Assembly: GCA_028565635.1 (NCBI GenBank)
Contig: JAOXYB010093493.1
Span: 1 to 21,989, forward strand
DNA: 21,989 nucleotides
From: Phoronis ovalis
Lineage: Eukaryota; Phoronida; Phoronidae
Reading direction: 5' to 3'
The notes under the pieces are model-generated. The model had not been told where the DNA came from. It saw only the letters and a program-made list of their open reading frames with translations, and made no database searches. Shown here in pieces: positions 10,679 to 21,482 of this stretch. Positions within the stretch are counted from its first letter, which is position 1. The number at the start of each line of letters is the position of its first letter. Both the position numbers and the translations under genes were made by a program.

Positions 10679-12277
10679 TTTTTAAACTTTTAACAAGATT
10701 ATACCATCACAGTTTCATCCAGTTATTTTTTTTTATTCCACAACAGCTGATGCTTCTACTGTTGCAAATATTCCGATAGTTGGACAACTTTACATGCTAC
10801 ACACAATTAATATAAATTCTTGTTCTTTCAAATTTAGGATATTGTCGATTAAAATTTGCAGAATCTATAGCAAATATATCCAGGTTTCTGAAGTTAGCTC
10901 CCCTGAATTAAATGACTAGACTACATACAACAAAGGTTACAATGTTTCGTAACTAAACCATAATTTCTTGTACGGCTTTTCAGCAAAGTGTATATCTGAA
11001 AAATCCAAAATAAAGACAACTCTATCAATGAAATTTATTGCAATTAAAGGTTGTTTATTTCATTTATTATTTATTCTAAACAACTACTATACATCCTGCC
11101 TCAATACGGGTATGATTTTCATGCCATATTGGTGACAGTATAAAGAAGACTTTATGCTAATTAATAATTTAAAGCATAAATGGACATAATGTACTGTATA
11201 GCCACTGGTCACCTGTTGTATTAAAATCTTGCTTAATTTTTTGGTTTCAAAATAAAGAATAAATGATTTATTGTTAATTTGTAAAGCTAAGCATAGTTAG
11301 AAACTAGTGAATTACCAAATACCAGCATGAACCTGAACAACAATAACCATACCCAAGTGCAAATGACATTACATACATTAAATTATTCCACTTCAAATGT
11401 TAAGACTTAGTTTTATCTTTTATACTTTATATTTAAATAATATGCAAAAATTGCTAAAACAAAATTACCATGTTATCTTCACAAGAAAAATTAAATAAAT
11501 TAATTTGATTTATTACTTAAAGTATGTAAATAATGGGTCATCTTGCAATAAAAAATAATTTTGTTTAACATAAACATCTGATTACAGTAGTTAATCTTAT
11601 ACTTGCAAGTTCAAATTCAAATTCCTAGCAATACAGTTTTGTAATAATTTGAAGAAATAAATGACGAAAATACATAAACATACACAGGAAAGTCCTTGTT
11701 TATATATATTCAGGTGAAATATTTTAGGTCCAACTCAATTTACGAATACATCTAGTGTTTTAAAAAGGTTATTAGCTGAGTTAGAATAGAATGTCAGCCA
11801 TATATTCTCCATATATTACATAAAGGTTTATAATCTACCCACATCTTCGTACCATATAAACAGCAGTGGAACATTAGCCTTGCCAATTTTTATTCTAGCT
11901 TTCAAAGTAACAACTCATGTTCAAGATTTGTTCAAGATTCAAATCAATAGCAAATTTGTTGAAATTTTAGTTGCAATCTATCATTTAGTACATTTAGCTG
12001 ACCAGTGGCTAAGAACACATTAAGCCTGTTTTTTATTCAGCTTTCATTCCTCTACTACTATTACATGTCAAGGTTACCATACCTACAAATACTCTACAAA
12101 TGTTCAGCAAATTATCCACTAATTTTCAAATTAATTATATCAAAATATATACCTGTATCCTAAACAGTAACTCATGCATCCAAGACAACAGCAATTTCTC
12201 ACAACCATTGAGTAAAATATAGTTAAAATCTAGTCATATGCACTGTCCTGTATCGACTACTTAAGCTTTTACTGAGT
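10679..12277. other. Long non-coding stretch, intron or promoter region
   Basis: No coding sequence supported. If 10489-10678 is a first exon, its promoter should lie here, but I see no clear TATA/initiator pair among the abundant AT-rich words. A small hairpin has arms TTTATGCT (11151-11158) and AGCATAAA (11173-11180). Confidence 0.4.
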
Positions 12278-12306
12278 GTAATAGCCAATGGCTGTTTGGC
12301 TATTGC
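12278..12306. other. Short perfect hairpin
   Basis: AATAGCCAA (12280-12288) and TTGGCTATT (12296-12304) form a 9-bp perfect stem around a 7-base loop TGGCTGT. It can be extended by a T-G wobble and a G-C pair to 12278-12306. It is too short for a microRNA precursor and has no T-run following it. Nearby words (GTCCACTGG at 12370 and GTCCACTG at 15248) may mark dispersed relics of one repeat. Confidence 0.4.
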
Positions 12307-13546
12307 AGCAAAGCATAATAACTCTAAGTAATAGGTCACAGAGTTCACACTATAGGTCATGGGGGAATGTCCACTGGTTATATCAATAAATTACCCATTA
12401 GACTAACAGGCAGTCTGGAAACTATTTAAATCTGAGCATATAGATATGCCAATGACTCTGCACACCTAGAAGAAAACTAAAATTGTTGGAAGGAATTCAA
12501 GAAAACAGAATTTTATTCAGGGGTTAGAGGTTATTTGTTCTGCATAACGAGTTATAATATGTGCTTTTCTATGGTTGTCACTCATATATTGTATTTCAGC
12601 TGCTTTTGTGACAGAATGACAAAGGCACACAGGGCAGTGGTCATTCTAGAATCAAAAATAGATCATATCTTAAAATTTACCAAATTAAATTTCATACATT
12701 TTAATATACTTTATGTTTCAAAATTATGAACATATCACTTAAATTGTACTTCAAACAGAAACAGAATGTCTTAAAGCTGGATCACTATTTCATTATAAAA
12801 TCAACCACTTTAAAAAGGGATTACTAAATTCTAGAGTGATAACATATTTTTAGAAAATACTGGTCATAAACAAACACAATCAGTAAAATGGAATTTGATT
12901 GGTCAGCACTTGCATAGCCTTTGGCAAACACCATATTGGACAATATCCATACTGTAATGGACAATACCTATAGCAGGATAAGAGATTTCTGCTGTAAATT
13001 TTTATTACAATTTAAATGTAACACTATTACTAAAACATGGATTACTAGTGTGCTGGATGAGGATATCAAATATGATATTGTTGCATTATTAAGCATGGTT
13101 TGACAAAGTACACAGTATGTTCAGGCAGGGCTGACTTTGATAAAACTATTTAACCCATTACTTTTATTTACTGTCAAGAGGACATACAAATGTGATAAAT
13201 TTTTAATTTCAGGAAAAATATCTTGATTAAAAAATGTTAAATAAATGATCGTCATTATTATGTCAAAAAATAAATATAAAATTAAATTTTATTTGTTCAT
13301 GCTTTCCTTGCTTGATATTATTAATTAATAAATCTTTTTACATTCATGTCATTACATATACCACAACAAAAAATATTTATAAAAAACACAATAATATCAT
13401 CAACTTACAATGTCAAAAATTTTTATAACAAAAGGAACGAAAAAGAAAACAGAAAAAATTGTGCCCACGAACAAAAAAAATCAAAAATAGAAATAAAAGA
13501 AATGTGTCTTCTAAGTTATTGTGAATGTAGTTTTGTTATTTTACAG
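12307..13546. other. AT-rich non-coding DNA
   Basis: No gene supported. Frames at 12535-12729 and 12921-13103 on the plus strand have random-like composition and no splice context. A palindrome-like AAATATAAAATTAAATTTTATTT lies at about 13272-13294. Confidence 0.4.
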
Positions 13547-13648
13547 GTCATTTCCAGTGCTGATTTACTGACAGTTTCTGGTTGTCAGGATGGTGTGGTA
13601 TTCACAAAAAAATCCAGACCAGTTCATTGCATGCATAAACAATGTTGA
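13547..13648 (+). other. Very weak candidate terminal exon
   Basis: TTGTTATTTTACAG (AG at 13545-13546) is a good splice acceptor. It is followed by 33 codons beginning VISSADLLTVSGCQDGVVF and ending at TGA (13646-13648). The phrase SADLLTVSGCQDGVV is faintly like a WD40 strand. An AATAAA lies 140 bases downstream at 13788-13793. No upstream plus-strand exon was found and the tail (KKSRPVHCMHKQC) is unremarkable, so chance is the likelier explanation. Confidence 0.12.
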
Positions 13649-15839
13649 TTTTGACACTGTAAATATATTTATTCTTTACAAATTTGTTCCTCTGAATTAT
13701 CAGCTATAATCTACTAACATATGATTTTTTTTTAATGCACACATTTAACTTGATTTTATGACAATTTTCTGCAGACAGGCTGATTGAAATAAAGCTTATC
13801 TTCTACTGTCCATTTCCAGAAAAGTGGTATTTCCAAAAAACACAAACTAGGTATACAGACAACCACAAACTACCACATACCAGTATGCTTCCTAATGACA
13901 CTGTTTCTAGGTGTATTACTTTTTAAACACTTGTTCAATGACTGCCCCACATGTGAAGCAGGCAAGATAAAAATCCAGCAATATATATAACTGCTGGTAT
14001 TTTATAAATTATTTAACTTCATCTGAATTAAAGCAGTTATTGATAATGCTCTTTTAATTAAGAAATTGTTTTTTCAACACAAATCAAACTGGATAGATTA
14101 TGGCCATGGATTTGAACTGTATATGATTTGGGGCATTGTCTGACATTGGCAAATCAGTTCAGAAGGGATTTGGTTTTACTGTCACCCATAAGATTGTCAG
14201 ATTAATTTTTTTTAATTTTGAATTCCAAGTTTTCATTATTTTAATGTAATACTTAAGGGATATTCAATATAAATAGGCCCAATTTGAAAAACATTTCTTA
14301 ATTAAACATCCTACATGTAAATGTAAAATTTTTTACACTTTCAAATATCTTAGCATTCTGTTTTCACTTTTCTACATGCAGTTTTCAAACAAAATTTTAA
14401 AAATAGTTTAAGGAGCCAAAAGTGGTGTTTATATTTATTTTGACTGTCCCCCTTCACTGTTTGTATAAGCACTGTAATATAATGAGACTTCCTACCTTGT
14501 ATTAAAGTTAATGACTCTAAATGACTTATAGCAAACTAAATAAACTCATATCACATCAAACAACTATGTTAAATTGTTAATTTATAAAGGAAAAGCTAAT
14601 CTGAAATTAAAACAATATCAATACTAAAGACCAGGAAGCATTAGGTAGTGATTTTTTCTTTAGAAGCCTCCTAATTATTTTAAAAGTGAGACTAGTGTCA
14701 AAATGAATGGATTTAGCATGATGTTTAAAATGATCTTAAGTTAAATTTCAGTAAAAATTGACATAACTGATCATTTACCAATAATAACTAAGTATTTTTT
14801 GGACACATTGAAAAATAAGTTACTATAATTTCCACAAAATAATTAAATTTTGAAATCAAAACATCAACAAAAAACAATGTGATTGACATGAATGGTCAGG
14901 TACCAAGTTCCTGCTCACAGTGACACTAAACTAAGAGAATTCATTTTCCTATAATAAAAGACATAGTGGGGGATAAACACCTTTAGCATATAGATTTGAA
15001 AACAAGCAGTAACTAGAATTTCTAATAGTCAATTACAATCTGAAATTAAAACACCACAATAAACAATGTTATTTACACCGAATGACCACAATAGATAGCA
15101 TGTTATTTACTAGTTTTTTTTCCCTTAATTATTTAAATCAAACACTGGATCTTATTATGCCATGACCAACTGAACTTTGTTAAAGAGGCAATGACCTTTC
15201 CACAGAGACCAGTGGTCAGGAATCAAATGAGGCTCCTTATAAGGGGTGTCCACTGTTTGCTATAAACCAAATGGGATTCTCTCTAGATAGATAACAATTT
15301 GTAAGACTTACATGGACAACAGACTAGGACAAAATTCCAGATTTTTCACTAGAAGCCTGATTAAGAATTTTTCCTATGAAAGAAATTAGCTAGCCATTAT
15401 AGCCATTATCTTTTTGGAGGGAGTCTTCTGGTTTCAAATAAAATCCCTTCTTCACCAATCTGTACTCATTTTCCTCATACCTTATATCAATTCTGGAAAA
15501 AATGAAAGGAAACCAGCACATTTCTTGCCAACAGAACATAAATATTTGACAAGCACTTGTTACAGTCCCTAATAATTATTCCTGATGGATACTTTAAAGC
15601 ACAAAAAAGATTTGACAGAAAGCAAAGAAATAAGAAACTGTTGTTTACCCCAACTTATCAAGGTATCTCTGCCATAAATGCCTAAACTAATATTTTATTT
15701 TGAAGACATAGAACACATGTTCTGTGTAAATTTCAAACCAATATATATGTTGTGTTGAATTTTACACTAAGTGTTATGTGCTGGTGAGTCAAAATAATTT
15801 TCTTTGTGCTATCAACACATTTTTGTCATTTCTAGAATC
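13649..15839. other. AT-rich non-coding DNA with scattered repeat traces
   Basis: No gene supported. The 17-mer AATCTGAAATTAAAACA occurs at 14598-14614 and 15037-15053. The stretch 15205-15215 holds GACCA and TGGTC as an inverted repeat around one base. TAGCCATTA is tandemly duplicated near 15392-15409. These look like small relics of dispersed repeats. Confidence 0.4.
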
Positions 15840-15855
15840 CAGAGGCGGATCCAGG
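15840..15855 (+). mobile_element. Possible hAT-type element terminus, solitary
   Basis: CAGAGGCGGATCCAGG resembles, from memory, the CAG(A/G)GGCGGATC-type ends found on widespread hAT-like non-autonomous repeats in animal genomes. It stands out as CG-containing and GC-rich in AT-rich DNA. No inverted partner (CCTGGATCCGCC) and no 8-bp target duplication were found nearby, so the element is truncated or the match is only superficial. Confidence 0.3.
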
Positions 15856-16534
15856 AATTCATAAAGGCTTTACTGATTGGAGGCTAGTTTAAGTTATGGG
15901 CCTGATAACAAATTTGATTTCAATAATATTTACTTCATTATCATATCATTTCCAAAATCAGCCAAAGGCTTAGCTGATAAGCATAGATAGTCCAAACAGG
16001 CCCTCAAGCCTTATTAGGATTTACAACACTTTTGATACAAATCTGATTTGGTTCTCTGGTTCCTTGTTTGAATTGTTGCTTATAAGGTTAGAGCTGTTGA
16101 AGTACATTTTTAAAGAATGAAGACCACATCAGGAATTACTACAAATTCACTATATAATATTAACATATACAAATATTAGCAACAAATATTTTTTTTTCAA
16201 ACTTAAGACACTTGTTCTTGATGAATCTAACAATGGACAAAGAACACATGTTTATGTATACCATCAGTGTACGGATTTGATTTAAATTGCAAATAAGAAA
16301 AAATATGAGCATATTAATATGCTCTAGTATAGTATAGCTCACTGATTACAAGAGCCAGGTACTGGCATAATTTTTTTTAAACAAAACTGTTTTCTAACTT
16401 TGCAACTTTATGTATAAGCTACATGCTGTGATGTCACAAATTTCATGAAATGATTTTTTAAAACTCTATGAAACCTCAGTGAAATATAGCTTACCTAAAA
16501 TTCTGTTGATTAATTTTCCATTTAAGCAGTGTGA
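15856..16534. other. Non-coding stretch
   Basis: This may include the body of the element that starts at 15840. It contains a perfect 18-base palindrome, GAGCATATTAATATGCTC, at 16307-16324. The minus-strand frame at 16160-16342 is not convincing. Confidence 0.4.
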
Positions 16535-16611
16535 TTACAGAATTTTTCGCATGCACTCGATGGAGCTACTGGTTGTGAAGCCAGTTCCATGTGTGCTGCG
16601 TTCACATATTT
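16535..16611 (-). other. Weak candidate terminal exon of the minus-strand gene
   Basis: On the minus strand, an acceptor-like TTTGGTGATAG (AG at 16613-16612) precedes 25 codons including ICERSTHGTGFTTSSSIECM, closed by TAA at 16537-16535. Entering there gives phase 1, compatible with the end of the exon at 19836-19958. The segment is more GC- and CG-rich than its surroundings. The acceptor's pyrimidine tract is weak and the peptide is unrecognised, so this is only a possibility. Confidence 0.18.
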
Positions 16612-19176
16612 CTATCACCAAATACAATCTGCACACACTACTCTGACAGAATATTATAAATACATAATTGTAATAATAATACCAGAGAAAATTTGACATC
16701 GACATCTTCCCAGTATAGTGTATTAGCATTCAGAAAAAGGAACATTTTTAAAAGTTTGCATAGCCTTCATACCAAACTACACAACTGTTATGTTTTTATA
16801 CATTAATTAAACTGAAGATGTTTAATTACTTTTCGCTTAAAAGGATACAACACCAGTGGGATTGAATAAAAGAAAATAATATTCAAGCACACCTGAGACA
16901 AAAGAAAATTTCTAAAAATGCAGGAAACAAAATATGATCTTGAAGTTCCATCAATTGTTAGTGATAATGCCACTTTTTCTACTAACAAAATCCTAATAAG
17001 TTATTTTTCATGAATTGAGGATTGTTTTTGTCAAATTTTTATTGCAACTACAGTTAATTTATAGTTGTTACTGCAGAAAGAGTAATAATTTACATCAGCC
17101 ACAGCACAGCTAGTGCAAATTTGTGAGGTGGTGATTGAATTAGTTCAATAGCAAAGAAGTAGACTAGTATTAGTACCAAAACTAACAAATATTCAAATGA
17201 TCACTAGTGTGTCTTTGAGTTGCAGCTAAGAGGATCATAGATAACATAGTTATGACCACATTATGTCATCCTCTTAAATCCCATAAGGCACAAATAACAT
17301 TCCAAATTTATGACAATTGTCATCACATACACATTTCAACTAAAATGACTCTTGCAATTTTCAGAAGTTTGGTTTTTTACATTTTAACTTTTTGAAAAAA
17401 AAAATTCTGAGATTTAAAATCCATACTTATAAATTATCATTATTATTTAGCATCATTTTTAGAATACAATACAATGAGATAATGCACTCTGGTGGGCATT
17501 AGACAAAACATAAATGAAAGCACGATACGCATACAGTGAAATTGCAGACCTTGCAGTACTAAAGAAATACAAATCAATTTTTAAAAATCCACACAATATT
17601 CATTATAACTGGATTGTTCTGTAGAGGTGAGGAGTTTGCACTGTTCCCTGTTTTATGAATATACAAAAAACAATTGATACCTGTAACAGACTGGTAAAAG
17701 TAGCCATCTGGTGACAAATCTTATAACTACTATTCTTAACAAATTTAATGAGGACAGTTTACTTTAGGCTTACTGCACTATCAGGAATTTGCTGGTACTT
17801 AATCAACGGTATTTATTATTTTTTTACTATTATTTATGGATTCGTTTGTATATAATAAATGTGAAATTTTCAGTTTTCTTAGAAAAGTATAATCTTCTCA
17901 AAGCGCTTACATTATTATTCTTCAATAGTATTAATACCACTTCCTATTAAAGTTTAATTTCTATTTTCTTTTGGAAATCAACGGTAGTAAAATACTAAAA
18001 GAAGTCTGTAATGGTATCACTACATTTTCTTATTTCCTGAATGTAAGATGCTCACTTCTATAAGTCTTCATCAGTTCCTCCTTCATTCGTTACCAGTTTC
18101 TTACTTCAATGTTCACACAGAATCTCAATAACAGTGACTTTTAAAAATGAAAATACTTTTTTCATAACAGGATTAACAAGAAATGAAATAAAAACAACTG
18201 TATAAATTAAAAGAGTGCATAGTTAGGCATTAATAGCAGGGTAATTATTAAAATATTCATTAAAAATGGACCAGAAAATGACAGGCACCTCCTGTTACAT
18301 GGCTGAACACAACTGTTGCAACATAAATTGTATACATTGAAATTCACAACCTGTGGGTATATAACCATCAAGTCCACGATCACATATGATGCACAAGTTT
18401 TAAGGTATAACTTTAGACCACAGCTAGGTGATCTAGCTGTTACACTTAGTAATACAAGTATGTTAGTGGTAACTTTAATGGAGTTTCTAACCATGATATT
18501 AAAACAGGAAATGTATTAGAGTACTGTAGTACAACTGCAGGTACCATTCGGAAATGGATTGTTGTCATGCAGCTTCCATAATTAATTATTAATGCAATTA
18601 ATTACATATGAAATGTAAATTTCGACAATTATTAATATACGTTACATTTCTACTTAATCTCTCAAAAATGAATATTTCTAGCATTGGAAGCACTGGCATA
18701 TTTGATAAAGTTTTGCTAAGAAAATAATTTTACTTATTTCATAGCGAATAACCAAATCACAAAACCCAATTTTAAAATTGTGTAAAACATATTCCACAAA
18801 AAGTTGCCTGAAAAACCCCACCTATCTGGTATCTTCACTTTGGAATTTTAGAACTGAAAGGATCGATCCTTCCATTACAACTATAATATCCACTTGACTA
18901 TAAACAAAATCAGTGAACCTTTCTTATATCTTCCAGAACTAAAGGTATAAAAACATCCCAATAAACTGTTTTGGCTAATAGACAATTGAATATATGTAGT
19001 TGTAACATTACAGCACATATCTCCTGGCTGGAATGATTGTGACTGTACATAAAGCCAGGTAGAGCCCCCCAGTGTTATTCACATACAAGATCTCCTAATT
19101 CAGACCCATGAAGTAATATGCATTCTAGCTCACAAAAACACAAATCACACAGCTTAATATACAGGCCGTGACCAGT
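16612..19176. other. AT-rich non-coding DNA, probable intron
   Basis: No gene supported. Arms AAGAGGAT (17228-17235) and ATCCTCTT (17268-17275) enclose a partly paired stretch, making a hairpin of about 48 bases. GTACT and AGTAC pair near 18521-18532. Overlapping antisense open frames at 18207-18519 cancel each other as evidence and have no splice context. Confidence 0.4.
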
Positions 19177-19392
19177 TCATAAATTTTCTGTCAAAGCTGT
19201 GTACGCTTGGTTGATAATACAATCCATGTTGCTGACTCGATCTAGAAATTCGGGTAGAAAGTACATATTTGATGGAATTTCAAAAGCTAGCTTATAAATT
19301 TGAAGTGATCGAGATCCTATATATAGCTGTTGTGGCAGCTGGTTTCCATTCCAAGGTTTTTGTTCTGGCAATTTGCATTTAGTAATTTTCCC
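19177..19392 (-). other. Protein-like minus-strand open frame, possible relic or exon
   Basis: The minus frame is open for 71 codons between a TGA at 19395-19393 and a TGA at 19179-19177. Its composition is better than neighbouring frames, with pieces such as KLPEQKPWNGNQLPQQ, LAFEIPSNMYFLPEF and LDRVSNMDCIINQAYTALTE. It has no ATG near its beginning and no convincing acceptor or donor. It lies 444 bp downstream of the exon ending at 19836, on the same strand. It may be a fragment of a decayed transposon gene, or chance. Confidence 0.2.
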
Positions 19393-19835
19393 TCAAATGA
19401 GGGGACCATAAAGGACAGCTACTTAAATTGACAGATTATAGTCAAAGTATTTTTATTTCACAAAATCGTTTCAGTTTCCAATCAATTCTAAATACCAGCA
19501 TTGACAACATGATGTCATGATGCCAAATATTGTAAAAAATAAATTAAAGTAACAGTACTGAAAGCAATTAATGTCTATATCCACACTGGTGCAAGCTAGA
19601 TGGCAAACATCTCGTAATACCAGATGAGCCTGTTAAAATATACTTTCTGAAAGTCATTGGCAAGCTGACATTAAGCTATTCGTTCTAACCTGATAGCATA
19701 GCAAAGTAAACTCTATCACTCCCACAATTCTTTGTGCTTACAAATCTTGCATACATGTGTGCATATAAAACTGTTGCATTGATTATTCATCAATGCTGCG
19801 AATTGTGCTGATGGCACCTTATTATATATACTTAC

Positions 19836-19958
19836 TGAACAGCGCATCTGAAACAGAGCCCATTGATGCCCGAGCTTGAGCAATGCGTTTTTCAGATAAT
19901 CTTCGCATAGGTATGGGTTTGGCTAACATGTGCTGCTGAGAAACGTCACCAGGGCTTC
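19836..19958 (-). CDS. Internal exon: basic segment following Ser/Thr-rich region
   Basis: On the minus strand, CATTGTAG (AG at 19960-19959) precedes 123 bases that end at TTCA followed by the strong donor GTAAGTA (GT at 19835-19834). The frame imposed by the preceding exon (one base carried over) stays open across the whole exon. Entry and exit are both phase 1, so skipping the exon would preserve the frame. The peptide runs GSPGDVSQQHMLAKPIP, then MRRLSEKRIAQARASMGS, then VSDALF. MRRLS fits a basophilic-kinase site (RRxS), and the following KR-rich stretch could be a helix or nuclear-localisation-like segment; both are inferences. The family is not recognised. Codon use is balanced, with CGA, CGC and CGG arginines, unlike the surrounding AT-rich DNA. 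Confidence 0.8.
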
Positions 19959-20612
19959 CTACAATGAGACCATTTTAAAATAGTTACATTACGCAGGTAA
20001 TATATTAGTTCTCTTTAATTGGTTCCACCAATTAAGACTTAATTGTCTCAGTTCCATTATATAGGGCCAATAGTATAAAAAATTTGTTTATAAATATTAA
20101 TTCTTTATAATTTGATTGAAAGACTTAATTAAGATATCTTATCTAGTAAAAATTAACTAAACATTTTTAAAAGAGCATTGCATGTTTGAACGCTTCCCAA
20201 AGGATCACTGATGGTGCATTGGGTGACAAACGATTTTATTGTACATTAATTCACAAGTGACATTAAGCACGTAATTATACAATTAGTAGTGGGTTGTGAT
20301 TCTCTGATAAGAGTATTTGCACATACGCATGCACATGCATTTGGTGGACATACCTAGCATGCTGTATTTTGTGAATGAATTGTGCAAGTATGAGGAGAAC
20401 TGCATCATTGACTGTTCATTTCTTAAGTCTGCTATAGAGCCATTTTAATTACATATAGCTCAATTTAGGTTCTGTATATTACTTTATATGCCTGTATACA
20501 TACACACAAAACACAAAGTTAATAATAATTAATTGCAAGTGTTCTGTAGTCTCTAGGTTCTATTTATTCTGTGCCACATGTACACTGTATATGATGATGT
20601 TAGCAGACATAC
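19959..20612 (-). other. Phase-1 intron between the two confident exons
   Basis: The donor is GTATGT (20612-20607) and the acceptor is TTGTAG (ending at 19959), giving 654 bases. The interior is AT-rich, with a GCATGCACATGCA run near 20328-20340 and no coding signal. Confidence 0.75.
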
Positions 20613-20837
20613 CTTGTTGGGAGCTATTTGTGGTGTAGCTGGTACTGGCCTGATCATAACCAGACGGAGAGGACTGCGTTAGTGAAGTATACTGAACACT
20701 AGATGTAGCTGCTAATTCATCGAATGGTGACTGAGTAGTGGACGAGATGTTTGGTGTACCAGGAGCAGAATGACTTTCTTGTAGTTCAGTAAACTGACTG
20801 TCATAGTAGACTTGACCTGACTTTCTGTCATCAGAAC
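20613..20837 (-). CDS. Internal exon: Ser/Thr/Gln-rich low-complexity segment
   Basis: On the minus strand, a pyrimidine-rich tract ending ATTTTAG (AG at 20839-20838) precedes 225 bases ending at CAACAAG followed by GTATGT. Entry and exit are phase 1, so the exon is frame-neutral (75 codons). The peptide starts SDDRKSGQVYYDSQFTEL, continues QESHSAPGTPNISSTTQSP, then FDELAATSSVQYTSLTQSS, and ends PSGYDQASTSYTTNSSQQ. It is dominated by Ser, Thr, Gln and Tyr, typical of disordered regions in transcription factors, RNA-binding proteins or adaptors. SAPGTPN and TQSP carry proline-directed Ser/Thr phosphorylation patterns. No folded domain is visible and I cannot assign a family. A second in-exon AG (GATGACAG, ending at 20828) could serve as an alternative acceptor. 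Confidence 0.8.
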
Positions 20838-21130
20838 CTAAAATGATTGAAATAAAAAAGTTTTCCATCTGTCCACTTATGTCAATATCAGCGCTTAAAT
20901 TACCGAGGAAATCGAAGTAATGTGATTATATATAGCCAAAATAATATACTGCAGTCATGATTTTTTTAAAATGTACTAGCTCCCAGCTACTACTTGGCGC
21001 ATATATGTCTTAATGATATATACTAGCTGTGGTCCTAGTATGTAGAATTTAGGACCCAATACAAAAGGATAAGTTGACACCCTGTTATGTTACAATATAC
21101 TGAGACTAATATGATCATGCAGTTACATAG
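20838..21130 (-). other. Intronic non-coding stretch
   Basis: This is the 3' part of the intron upstream of the exon at 20613-20837. It is AT-rich, with no coding signal. Confidence 0.5.
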
Positions 21131-21203
21131 CAGAAGAAAAAAGTTAGTTGGGAGAGTGTTAGGCTAAATATTTAAAGTATGTGGTTCAATCCCAGTTTTC
21201 ATC
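21131..21203 (+). repeat. tRNA-Phe-like relic, probably the head of a tRNA-derived SINE
   Basis: TTAGTTGGGAGAGTGTTAG (21144-21162) matches the D-arm and start of the anticodon stem of animal tRNA-Phe, including the Pol III A box. GTGGTTCAATCCC (21181-21193) matches the T-arm and B box, at normal tRNA spacing. The anticodon stem TTAGG/TTTAA can still pair with G-T wobbles and its loop, CTAAATA, places AAA at the anticodon, one change from GAA. The D and T stems have mismatches and the acceptor stem is not recognisable, so it is not a working tRNA. A T-rich run follows at 21204-21215. It lies antisense within an intron of the minus-strand gene. Confidence 0.55.
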
Positions 21204-21482
21204 AATTTTTTTTTTCAAATTTCTTTGTCAACATTACGTTTTTAATTTTTTATTCTTCTTTATACTTTTTGAATCCAAAATGGTTGCCATGTCAAAAACT
21301 TTGTGTTGGAATTAGAAGCCATATACTTGGTGTCGCCGTTTGACACGTACTACACATTCTAGTTTAAAACTAGTGTTATAAGTATCATTTTGTCAAATAT
21401 AGGCTAAACAAAACAACAACAGGAAGTGCATCTCATTTGTTTTTATCAGATTTACTGACTTTAAAACAAGAGTTGTAAAACA
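21204..21482. other. Non-coding stretch between two repeats
   Basis: This starts with a T-rich tract just after the tRNA-like relic and may include the SINE body. No gene or clear repeat end is visible. Confidence 0.4.

Noticed and set aside
13547-13648. WD40-like phrase after a good splice acceptor
   Set aside because: Only about 15 residues are suggestive, no partner exon exists in the window, and the phrase lacks the WD core. It is kept only as a very low-confidence feature.
17228-17275. Possible microRNA precursor hairpin
   Set aside because: The stem is only 8 bp plus a loosely paired interior, total about 48 bases, and I recognise no known seed.
18207-18519. Overlapping plus and minus open frames
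   Set aside because: They are antisense to each other, have random AT-type composition and no splice or promoter context.
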